Assembly (NCBI GenBank): GCA_022478985.1
Contig: JAKSZP010009265.1
Location: forward strand, 62,001 to 126,000
Source: Massospora cicadina
Lineage: Eukaryota > Entomophthoromycota > Entomophthoromycetes > Entomophthorales > Entomophthoraceae
Direction of reading: 5' to 3'
DNA: 64,000 bases
The number at the start of each line of letters is the position of its first letter. Within the stretch, counting starts at the first letter, position 1. The notes under the pieces were generated by a model. That model was not told where the DNA came from and ran no database searches. It saw nothing but the letters and a program-made list of their open reading frames with translations. Shown one piece after another: positions 55,315 to 64,000 of the stretch. Made by a program: the position numbers and the translations under genes.

Positions 55315-56684
55315 TGTCATGGAAATGGCAGAAGAAGTTTAGACTGGCCTGACAGTTGGGATGCGTGAGCATCCAAAAAGCAAGCCAGAATGCCAGGGGC
55401 ATTGCCGACTGAATGACTTGGTATGGAGCCAGGAAATGAGAAATGACGAAGTGGTGGTGCAGCAACAAGGTAAGGATGATCCTGACAACAAACTACACTG
55501 AACCCACTCCTGACCCAGGGGGTCTTGCTGCAGGGGGTGGAATCACTGCGATAGTTTTGACAAGATCCTTGGCATATGCGGCCATCTCAACTGGGGTGGC
55601 AAGGAGACAGATTCTCTCTTTCAATTGGTGGGCAAACGGCCACAAGATTTCCGTGTATTGTTGCTGGAGGTTAATGATCATGGGATTGTAGAGCCAAAAA
55701 TATCGGACTTGCTGAACCCAATTGATGATGGAGGGGGCCATAGTGACCAAAAGAACTGGTAGAGCCCATCCAGTATACAGACTGATGGGCCACCAGGGAA
55801 ATGCCATCTGGGATGCGGTCAGAAAGGAAAATAAAAATTAGTTTTTTTTGTAAAATTTCTATTTGAAAGGAAAGTAAGAAAATTGACCAACAATTTTCTC
55901 AGTGCCATGCAACTGATTAAATAGTGGTCAATTGGGGTAGTGATAGGATGGGATTGGGTCCCACAATTTTGACCTAACCAGCGAATTGTTCAGGAATGGG
56001 CAGGTTTGTTCTTTGGGAACTGACATCACAAAATTTGGTGGCGGGCCGAGTCTCTGTCAGTTCAACCTCAAACGTCTGAACCAGGGCTCAGCTATGTTTC
56101 TGATGGTTAGCATGACAGCGTTTGGCCCAATGAGTGATGGGAATCCCCCAAGGCCACCCCATATAGGGATGGGTCCATTTGGTTGGAAATGGGTTCAGGA
56201 TGGCCAACCCTCCCAAGCTTGGTCGCTGAACTGTTTATTTGGTCAATGGCAGCACATCGGCCACAATGCCCAAATTACTAACAGAGGGATTTGAACCCTC
56301 ATCGATGACACCTGATGTTTGTTCTACTGGCTTTTAATCAAATCAGAGCCATTGGGTGATCCAGCCAATATCTCATTCTTCATGCCTTTACAGCCATTTG
56401 AATTTCAGCCATCGGCCAGATTACCACTCAAATTGAATCTGACTGATTTCAATTCAGCAATCTTGGTGCAGATTTTGCTAATTCCCTGCAACAGTTCTTT
56501 TGAGGTGAGTGTGGGTACCGGGGGTGGGATCTGAAGTGGGAAAGCTGTTACTCATCGCTCATCTACTATGTGAGCGAGATCGCCCTAAGTGATGAGGGGT
56601 ACCGCCATCCTCTTTGGTGTCTTTTTATTCAGGAATGGGAAGATGGCCCAATCAAGAGCCAAGGGACATTCCCTGGGACTTACA
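55315..56684 (-). repeat. Element G 5' LTR
   Basis: Direct repeat of 49473-50841 with few differences. It carries a TATA-like CTATTTAA (minus strand of 55917-55924) and the GTTGGTCAATT partner of the priming site. Confidence 0.92.
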
Positions 56685-56689
56685 CCCTG

Positions 56690-57014
56690 TGCCGCCCCTC
56701 TCTGGTGCACAGACCCACCTACCCATAACTGAAGGCCAGAAACTGTGAACCCTGGAGGAGTCATCATCCTCCCCGCCTCTCCCACCCTTGGGAGTTGCCC
56801 CCGAAAGACTCGCGGTTGCCCCCATTGCAACCATTTGGTTTGATTTGGGGCCTTTGGTACATTTATAAACATTTACTTTCCTCACATCCCCACTATATCC
56901 CCCTTCTTCTAGTCACATGGACTACTATGCCCTTGCCATTCTGGGCTCTCCATTGGGTGCTCACACACTCTGACTGGGAGCCCAGTCTAATTCTTACCAG
57001 CCATTTCCATGACA
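56690..57014 (+). repeat. Element F 5' LTR, last part
   Basis: Resumes the LTR of F after G: GCCGCCCCTCTCTGGTGCAC matches GCCGCCCCTCTATGGCGCAC in the 3' copy near 62936. Ends CCATTTCCATGACA. Confidence 0.9.
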
Positions 57015-57015
57015 T

Positions 57016-57022
57016 AATGAAC
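57016..57022 (+). other. Element F candidate self-priming site
   Basis: AATGAAC begins one base after the 5' LTR and is complementary to GTTCATT at 48962-48968 in that LTR (62422-62428 in the 3' copy). Only seven bases pair; the position matches element G. Confidence 0.45.
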
Positions 57023-57065
57023 TGACCCATAACCTCAGCCTTCTCCGCCCTCCTCACTGGCACTG

Positions 57066-57660
57066 GCGAAGCATTTGGCCTACGCCCTAACCTTAAACGT
57101 ACTCTCTCTCTGCGACCTGGCCTTCTCCTGCTGGTTGGCTGCCTCATTCATCCAAGCATGCCACCAGTTTGTGTTGACCTGGCCCTCACCCCACAGACCC
57201 CTGGCATCAAGTGTCACCCCATCAGTCAACATGATAGGGTTGGGAGTCCCCTCTATCCCTTCTGATGAGGTGGTCGACCAAATCCTGGGTGTCCTGGCAG
57301 AACTTCAGGTGCACTTTACTGCCAATGGGGGGAAAGCTCCCCTTCCTTCTGATGCCCTAGATGGGGACTCCGCCGCTGGGTCAGGGGAGTGCTCCGCTCT
57401 GCTGCTAAGTCTGGGAACCCCACCCCCTACTGGCACTGGTCACTTTGGCGGTCCAGGCCCCGAGTCTAGACCAGTGCGCCTCCTCCATCTCTTCACACTA
57501 GGGCAAACAGCCATGGACCTGCCCTCCTTGATTGAAGCCTTCGCAGTCCTGGCCCCCACAGTGCCCATCCCCCCGAGATCGCCATCTCCACCTTCTGAGC
57601 TGCCTTGGACCCCACTGCGGCTGCCCATGCATCTTGGGACCCCTTCCCTGGGTCCCTAGA
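57066..57660 (+). pseudogene. Element F Gag
   Basis: Open segment with hydrophobic N-terminus (FSCWLAASFIQACHQFVL) and then SIPSDEVVDQILGVLAELQV and LGQTAMDLPSLIEAFAVLAP, homologous to G Gag. It ends in a Pro-rich tail (PIPPRSPSPPSELPWTPLRL) and stops at 57657. No zinc knuckle. The first ATG in this frame is at about 57231 (MIGLGVPSIPSDEV), so the 5' part may be non-coding or its start lost. Confidence 0.72.
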
Positions 57661-57819
57661 AATTGCATTCTCAGTGGCTCATGCAATTGGGGCCAGGCCT
57701 TTCCATACATCTGTGTGCGCTGTTGCAGCTCTTGAGGGGCCGCGTGCCACCCCCTCTCCCCTGCCAGTGGTCACGGCCAAGGGAAGCGCCCCCAGGTCTC
57801 GCCGCCCTCTGTACCCACC

Positions 57820-58335
57820 TTGGGTACCCTCCCCTCGGAAGAGCCCCTGCCTGCTGCACCCCCTGCGCTCACCCCAGATCAGGAAAGTGGGTCCTTGATC
57901 CCCCAGAGCTCAGAGCCTGCCCATCCTGGCGCCACCACCCCCCAGTTAACCTGGAGGCCCCCTCAAAGAGAGTGGAGTGGGCATACGCATCAACCCTTGC
58001 TGCCCCATTTGGGACAAGGAGGAAGCAAAACCCCTCCCCAGTTCCAGACCATCCCAGCACCTCTTGGTCAATCTCTTCTTTTGATGGGTCATGATCCCTC
58101 CTCGGCTGCCCTATCTCATGCCCACCCCAATAAAGAAGATCAAGTCTACTTCTTTTTCCCTATCTCCTTCCCCTCAGAATCAGGTGAATTTACTGTGCAA
58201 GCCCTCCTTGACACCGGAGTGGCAGGCAACTTTATTGACCTCAGTGTGGTGCATTCCTTGGACCTGGCAATGGAAGAAGCCTCATCATTTGTCCTGGGTG
58301 CTTCATCAGAGCCCATGAAGTCTTACTGTGTCTGA
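57820..58335 (+). pseudogene. Element F protease region
   Basis: Pro-rich linker then YFFFPISFPSESGEFTVQAL and LLDTGVAGNFIDLSVVHSLD; the active-site motif at 58210-58221 is D-T-G-V, intact. The frame ends at 58335 with a TGA in the flap-distal part (KSYCV, stop). Confidence 0.82.
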
Positions 58336-58529
58336 CAACCGTTGCACTTCTCTGTCCACGACTTTGATTCAGTGACCACTTCTCAGCCATACAGGACTTG
58401 CTCTACCCCGTGATCTTTGGGTGGGCTGGTGGCGGCGAAAGCAGGTCTGGTTTAATATTGCCAATAACTCCTTGTTGTTCTCGAACCTCAAGTTGAGTGG
58501 AGAGTTTCCCTTGTTGAAAACCCTCCCCC

Positions 58530-59258
58530 TTGACACATCCCTTGGTTCTATTTCCCCCCCCAGACCCCACTCCTATTGACCTCCATTTGGACTTCCCACC
58601 CTTCCTAACCCCCTATAAGTCCATCTTTGACATGTCGCTGGCTTCCAAGCTCCCCCTACACTCCAAATATGACCTAACGTTTCAGCTGACAGTTGACCTA
58701 GTCAAGATCAACTGCCCCCTCTACCCCTACACAGAGGAAGAGGACAAGGCCTTGTGGGCTTGGCTAGACGAGATGTTAGAGAAGGGTTGGCTTATCAACA
58801 AATCTTCACCGGTCGCCTCCCCCATAGTTTTTGCTTGGAAAGCAGATGGCACCATGCACCCCTGCATTGACTATGGCCACCACAACAACATCACCATCCC
58901 TGACCCCTACCCGTTGCCCTTAGAGCAGACCATTGCCCAAGACATCACCAAATCCTGGGTCTTCTCAAAACTGGATCTGGTGAACGCCTTTAACCAAATG
59001 AGGGTGGCGAGAGGACAAGAGTGGCTCACAGCTATCCACACCCACCAGGGCCTTTTTCAATTCAGAGTGATGCCCTTCATACTGAAGAGCACTCCGGCCA
59101 CCTTCCAACGCCTCATCGATGATATGCATGGGGACTTGCGCTTCTCATGCGCTGTAGCCTACATTGACAATATTCTGATCCACTCCCCTACCCCAGAGCA
59201 ACACGCCAAGGATCTAGAAGCAGTGGTGGCAGCCCTCCAAAAGCAGGGCTCTTCATGA
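58530..59258 (+). pseudogene. Element F reverse transcriptase
   Basis: Open for 242 codons: INCPLYPYTEEEDKALWAWL, KGWLINKSSPVASPIVFAWK, FSKLDLVNAFNQMRVARGQE, FRVMPFILKSTPATFQRLID. The catalytic box at 59160-59171 is YIDN; the second Asp of YIDD is Asn (GAT to AAT), which should kill polymerisation. A one-base frame change at 59255 links it to the connection region. Confidence 0.88.
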
Positions 59259-60010
59259 AACCCTCAAAGTGTGAGTTTTTCTGGGATGAAGTGACCTTCT
59301 TAGGTAACCTCATCCTTAAGGACGGATATGCTGTTCCACCCTCTAAGCTCAAGGCGATCCAGTCTTGGTCTACCCCTACTACACAGAAACAACTCCAAAT
59401 TTGCCTCGGCACCATCACCTTATTAAAAAAGTTCTCCCCAGCCCTCGCCCAACTGGCGGCACCCCTTCACCCCCTCACTGGGAAAAACGCCCCCTTCAAG
59501 TGGTCCCCAGAATGCCAGCAGGCCTTCAAGTCTATCAAGGAGGTTTTCCTCACCGCCCCAGTCCTGCGGCAAGCCAACACCTCCTTCCCCTTCATTGTAG
59601 CCTTCAATGCCTCATCGGTGGCAAGTGGGTGCCATGCTGCTACAGGAGCATGAGGAGGTCGAGCACCCAGTGGCCTACTACTCCTGAAAATTCACTTCCA
59701 CAGAACAAGCATGGCCAATATATGATAAGGAGCTAGCGGCAGTGGCGTGGTCACTCACCCACTGGTGATACCTCCTGCAAGGCGCCCAGCACAAAATCAC
59801 CATTTGGACTGACCATAAAGCTTTACTATATTTTTGCAAACTTAGAAAAGTTGGGGCACCGCCAAACTCGCACATACCAGGACCTCTGTGGGTTTCATTT
59901 TAAATATGAATTCATAAAAGGCCCCCTGAATGTGTCGCCAGACATGCTCAGCTGGAACCCATCTCTATCACCCAATGGTGGAGAGGACCTGCTAGAGCTT
60001 ACTACTGTAG
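59255..60010 (+). pseudogene. Element F RT connection and RNase H
   Basis: MKPSKCEFFWDEVTFLGNLI, then FKWSPECQQAFKSIKEVFLT and FIVAFNASSVAS; the RNase H catalytic Asp of TCDA in G is Asn here. After a shift near 59635, MLLQEHEEVEHPVAYYS and YDKELAAVAWSLTHW follow, then ITIWTDHKALLYF. Fragments run to about 60010. Confidence 0.85.
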
Positions 60011-60239
60011 TGCCCCCTCCCAAATCTTCTCCTTGGCACCTCCGATGGTAGTCTTTGTCAACCTTGCCCCCGATGCCCCACTTCTCCCCCGCGTCCTCGC
60101 TGCCCAGACCTGTTGCCCCAAAGGGTTAGAGCTTTACACTGACCTAGAGTCCTCGAGTCAGAAGAGAGCCCCATACAGAGAGAGAGAGAGGAGGGAACCA
60201 TCTGGTTCTGTGATTGGGTTTGGGTCCCCCCATCTCTAC

Positions 60240-61017
60240 TCAACTGTGTTATCAAAGAACACCATGTCCCCCAGACCGTTGGGCACCCTGGCATCAAAAA
60301 GTGCGCTGATCTTGTAAAGAGAACTTATAATTGGCCAGGGTCCTCAAAGGACATCACCGCCTGGATCTCCCACTGTGTCACCTGTGCCAGAGCAAAATTG
60401 GACCGATCTGGAAAAAGGGTTTGCTACACCCCCTGCAGCAGGCAGAAGGCCCGTGGACCTCAGTCTTGGTAGACTTCATTGTGGAGCTCCCCTCTAATGG
60501 CTCAGATGCTATCATGGTAGTTGTTGATCGATTTACCAAGTTCGCCCTCCTCATCCCATGCCTCTCCTCTAATACTGCGGTGGAGACCGCAAATTTATTT
60601 GTCAACCATGTCTTTGCCATGTTTGGTCTCCCCAAAGAGATAGTAAGTGACAGGGGACCCCAGTTCACCGCCTGGTTCTGGGAAGAGTTGCTAACCCTCC
60701 TCAGCATCAAGCCCTGCAGATACACGGCCTACCACCCCCAGTCTGATGGGCAGACTGAGTGGGTGAACCAGGTACTGGAGCAGTACCTGCGCTGTTATGC
60801 AACGGCCTCACAGGACACTTGGGCCAAGGACCTACCCCTTGCACAGTTTGCATATAACAATTCACTCCACTCCTCGACTAACCTCTCCCCCTTTGAGGCC
60901 GCCCTGGGTTACAATCCCTCCTTCCAAGTTGACACCAGCTCTCCTCAACAGTCCCTGCAGCCAAAGACCGTGTGTGTGCACTCCGCGAGACACACAACCT
61001 GGTTTGTGAACATTTGA
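60240..61017 (+). pseudogene. Element F integrase zinc-binding and core domains
   Basis: The zinc-binding part near 60300-60400 reads DLVKRTYNWPGSSKDITAWI then CVTCARAKLDRSGK. After a shift the core frame 60331-61017 has LVDFIVELPSNGSDA (Asp at 60472), IVSDRGPQFTAWFWEEL and YHPQSDGQTEWVNQVLEQYL, an intact D,D,E triad. The longest open integrase segment of the window. Confidence 0.88.
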
Positions 61018-61613
61018 CAAAGTCCATTGAGGATTACAAAAAGTTTGCTGACTGGAAGCGCCTACCCGGACACAAGATTGAAGTTGGCTCCCTCATCATA
61101 CTGGACATCCGCAATCTTCGTTTAAAAGCCCCCACCCAGAGACTTGCAGCCAAACGCTCTGGCCCCTTTGAGGTGGAGAAGGACTTAGGCAATGGAGCCT
61201 ATCATTTGAAGCTCCCCGCTCACTGGAAGCAGCATAACATCTTCTACACCTCCCTCCTGACCCCCTTCAAAGGGGAAAGGCCAACATTACCAGAGCTGAT
61301 CCTCAATGGGGAATCCCAGGAAGTGGAGGTGGAGGCTATCATGGCTTCCTGGAGGTCCCGCAGATCTGTTCAATACCTGGTTGCCTGGAAAGGTTACCCC
61401 TCATATGAGAACAGCTGGGTGAGTGCACGCAACTGCGCAAATTGCAAGGACCTGATAGAAGAATTTTACAACTCCCACCCAGCAGCCCCCCATCCACCCC
61501 AGAAGATTGCAGCCATCCTGGCCATAAAGCTCCCAGAGAGGCACAAGAACTATGCCATGGTCCATGCCACAGGTGGGGCCTCCTCCTTGTCAAAAAAGGA
61601 AAGGGTAGTGTAA
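60972..61613 (+). pseudogene. Element F integrase C-terminus with chromodomain
   Basis: A 213-codon segment: an SH3-like GPY-type region (RSGPFEVEKDLGNGAYHLKL), then the chromodomain EVEVEAIMASWRSRRSVQYL, VAWKGYPSYENSWVSARNCA, LIEEFYNSHP. The Trp of VAWKGY is present. The reading frame ends within the first bases of the 3' LTR. The polypurine tract at 61592-61608 lies inside the last codons. Confidence 0.9.
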
Positions 61614-63262
61614 GTCTTGGGGACCAGCCCCTACAACTGAATAGGGAGCAGCATCCTTTCCGGACCAAAAGGGGGCCAAAGGCCTAAGTGGACCCCCTGT
61701 TGCAGTTGAGCAACCTGGCGCATGTGGTTGATGAGCGCTGGGTAACTGCCCTTCCACCTAGGGATACTCAGATCTATCCCCTTCCCCCTCCCCAACCCTG
61801 GTAAAATTAATAGAGGGGACCTGCCAGGAGATCATGTAGGCCAGGGGCCATGGGCGGGCCCCTGGGACCCTTCACTCACCTGGGGAAATTTACCCAAATC
61901 TTGAAGAAACAGCCAGCGCAGGTATTGGAGCCCGGTCTGCAAATTCCAGGCTAATGGATCCAGTCCAGACTGGTTGGGTCTGAGAGTCAGATTGGAACTC
62001 GATTTGGGTTTCAAACTAGGCCACCAGTGACTCGGACCAGTTGCCCTGACCCCCCAGAATGGATCTGAGATGTTTGGATCATGTAGACAATCAAATTGAG
62101 AGTCTGGACCAGGTTCAGATAACTGAGCACCAAGGCCACAGCCCCCCGGGATGAATCTGGGAAATCCAAACTGTGTAAGCTGCCCGACTCAAATGGTCAA
62201 AACCTGGATTGGTACCATCAACCTGGTCTAGCTCCAAAAATTTGGGAAAATCAGAAAAAGTTTTTTTTGATTTTTTCCAAGGCTTTGGGCACCCATCCAT
62301 TCCCCCACCCGCCAGCCAACCAAACCCCATCGCCAATCCCCAACCACCTAATACCCTAGCATCCCCACTTTTCAATTTGCCCAACACTTAAGGCAACTGC
62401 CCTGTCAATGGACAGTTGTAGGTTCATTCTCTATTCTCCTCATGCTTTGCACCAAAATAAAGCTTATTACCCCAAACTCCTTGTCGTGGACTCTGCCCAT
62501 TTGTTTTCTACTGTTCAAAGTTTCGCTGATCAATCTGGCAAAGCGCGCTGCCACCCAAATACTTATCCTGATGATCGCTGAATGGGTCATCTGGTCACAC
62601 AACCCTATCACATGATGGTGGATCATATCTGCAGTGAACTGCCTCACTCTTAATGAAGGAGTCAACTCTCCGTCCAGTTCACATACCCATTAAATGTGAA
62701 CCCGTCCATTCGCTTCGCTGTCAGGTTTTCCAAGAGCGCTCCCCTATCAGAGCAGCCTCAGGGCGCCCCTACCTCAATGCCCGCGAGCTCAGCCCCCACG
62801 CCTGGCTCATTCACCGTTGATCCCACCCACCTAAGGGCCCCAGAGTACCCTGACCAAGGGGGACTCGGCCCTAATGCTCATCGCAGGTCCATTTTCCCCT
62901 CTGACAGCACCCCTGTCCGCGCGGTGGGCCCTGTGCCGCCCCTCTATGGCGCACAGACCCACCTACCCATAACTGAAGGCCAGCAACCATGCACCCTGGA
63001 GGAGTCGTCATCCTCCCCGCCTCTCCCACCCTTGGGGGTTGCCCCTGCAAGACTCTCGCGGTTGCCCCCATTGCAACCATTTGGTTTGCCTTGGGGGCCT
63101 TTGGTACATTTATAAACATTTACTTTCCTCACGTCCCCACTAGATCTCCCCTTCTTCTAGTCGCATGGACCGCTGTGCCCTTGGCGTTCTGGGCTCTCTA
63201 CTGGGTGCTCACACACCCTGACTGGGAGCCCAGTCTAATTCTTATCAGCCGTTTCCATGGCA
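61609..63262 (+). repeat. Element F 3' LTR
   Basis: TGTAAGTC to CCATGGCA, 1654 bp, uninterrupted. It provides the reference for the split 5' LTR. Includes an AATAAAGC box at about 62455 that could serve polyadenylation. Confidence 0.92.
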
Positions 63263-64000
63263 GATTAAAACTACATTTAAACTCAGATACTATTTACTTT
63301 TAAGATGTCAAATCATGATGCCGTAGCTTCCATAATGATTGGGTTGGCTTCTCACTCTCCCTTGGCAATGCACATTACCTCAGTTAAACGTTACTTATGA
63401 ATTTTATGATACTAAGGAGGCTCTACTAGATGTTGCTGAACTATATAAACTTGAGACTACCTGAGAAGTTGTGTCAAAGCCCTGAGTCCTGGCCATTTTT
63501 GTTCAAAAGTCAAAGCCTAAGCGAACTGAGCGTCCCAAGTGCTCCTACTTAAAAAAGGTTGGGAATCTTGCCATTTTGTGCTTTAAGAAGATAGCTAACA
63601 TTGAAGAGAAGGGAAAGGAGATATCAGCATAGGGACAGGTACCCCTATTGCTATGAATCTAACGCGCCTGAATCTATCAGCTATTCTATTGCTAATTTAA
63701 CTTATATAGATAACCCCTTCAGATGATAATTTGAAGGGGATAAGGAGATGTTGAATATTTTGTCTAAGGAGCGCCAGCTGAAATCAAGATTATATATCTT
63801 TTAAACTCTTAAAAAGTAGATGAGGTTACAGTACCCAATGAAACTTACCTTAGCCAAATTATTGGGTGTCCTGAAGTTATCAACACTGCTAGTGATTCTG
63901 ACCAGTTCATTGGCTTGTTGATCTGATCTATTAATTATGTTCATACCTTGCAACCCATCAAGGAGATAACCTGAGACAGCTCACAAACTTACCTTCACTT
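63263..64000 (+). pseudogene. Element E Gag C-terminal part
   Basis: Resumes E Gag after F: TFKMSNHDAVASIMIGLASH and SPLAMHITSVKRYL match A Gag (NPDLAMHITSIK). The zinc knuckle near 63535 reads CSYLKKVGNLAILCFKK; the second Cys is Leu and the His is Asn. ETYLSQIIGCPEVINTASDS (about 63840-63900) matches SQIIGCPQIIDIASDA of A, in the protease-proximal region. Runs off the window with many stops. Confidence 0.75.

Larger units (their letters stand above)
49473..56684 (-). mobile_element. Element G: chromovirus in reverse orientation inside F's 5' LTR
   Basis: Flanked by CCCTG at 49468-49472 and 56685-56689. LTRs at 49473-50841 and 55315-56684 are 1369 and 1370 bp. In its own sense (minus strand) it starts TGTAAGTCCC and ends CCATGACA. 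Order from right to left: Gag, protease, RT, RNase H, integrase, chromodomain. The polypurine tract AAAAAGTAAAGGGTAA lies next to the left LTR. Deleting G restores the LTR of F exactly, so it is a clean insertion and the last event of this nest. Confidence 0.93.
48148..63262 (+). mobile_element. Element F: chromodomain Ty3/gypsy retrotransposon (chromovirus)
   Basis: Duplication GATTG at 48143-48147 and GATTA at 63263-63267. LTRs start TGTAAGTC: the 5' copy is 48148-49472 plus 56690-57014, split by element G, and the 3' copy is 61609-63262. Restored lengths are 1650 and 1654 bp. The internal region 57015-61608 carries Gag, protease, RT, RNase H and integrase with chromodomain. There is no tRNA-type PBS like that of the other families. 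GC-rich compared with its neighbours. Confidence 0.9.
46414..64000 (+). mobile_element. Element E: Ty3/gypsy retrotransposon, host of the right nest (partial)
   Basis: PBS-like sequence CAGTGCTCGCTACGGGGG at 46414-46431 is followed by A-like Gag at 46432-48147. Element F interrupts it at 48148-63262, and E Gag resumes from 63263. The frame rejoins as ADFAD before F and positions matching FYIEAQTL after it. Pol and the 3' LTR lie beyond the window. The copy is heavily decayed. Confidence 0.75.

Noticed and set aside
1..64000. tRNA genes, rRNA, CRISPR arrays or bacterial operons.
   Set aside because: No cloverleaf, rRNA core or spaced repeat array was seen. The only tRNA-related signals are primer-binding sites of the retrotransposons.

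Overview
The window is eukaryotic. It is a repeat-swollen stretch in which one recognisable host gene sits between two stacks of nested retrotransposons. The host gene (42854-44740) encodes an ASCC2/Cue3-type subunit of the ribosome-quality-control trigger complex and reads best with three introns of only 33-34 bp. The tiny introns, chromodomain Ty3/gypsy elements with Tf1-like self-priming sites and a Cue3-sized host protein point to a fungus with a large, transposon-rich genome. That is an inference; another small-intron eukaryote is not excluded.

Left nest (1637-40789). One old Ty3/gypsy element, called A here, holds almost everything. It has 768-bp LTRs and target duplication AACCT. Element B (2359-18033, duplication TCAGG) sits inside A's 5' LTR. 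Element H (7177-16747, duplication ACAGC) sits inside B's integrase. Further along A are C, a 1.5-kb element with two LTRs and no genes (19491-21039, duplication ACTGA); K, an 820-bp insertion with a 13-bp duplication (22114-22934); D, the best-preserved gypsy element (about 22953-29282); and I (30434-37711), which itself carries a LINE and another repeat. Removing these insertions restores A's and B's LTRs or reading frames, which is the main support for the layout.

Host island (about 40800-46400). This holds an LTR scrap, AT-rich spacer, a possible small membrane ORF, the ASCC2-like gene and AT-rich flank.

Right nest (46414-64000, open on the right). Element E, whose Gag resembles that of A, is split by chromovirus F (48148-63262, duplication GATTG/GATTA). 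The 5' LTR of F is split in turn by a second chromovirus, G, in opposite orientation (49473-56684, duplication CCCTG). F and G both carry C-terminal chromodomains.

How they work. A, B, C, D, H and probably E share one primer-binding site, so they appear to use the same tRNA primer although their LTRs differ. F and G lack it; each has a site after the 5' LTR complementary to a point inside its own LTR, as in self-primed Tf1. All copies are decayed. The stops in the pol frame of D are 11 TGA and 2 TAA, consistent with loss of CpG at Arg codons. The most unusual coding feature is a collagen-like Gly-X-Y tract flanked by coiled coils in the Gag of D. H also carries an antisense reading frame of about 370 codons between integrase and 3' LTR.
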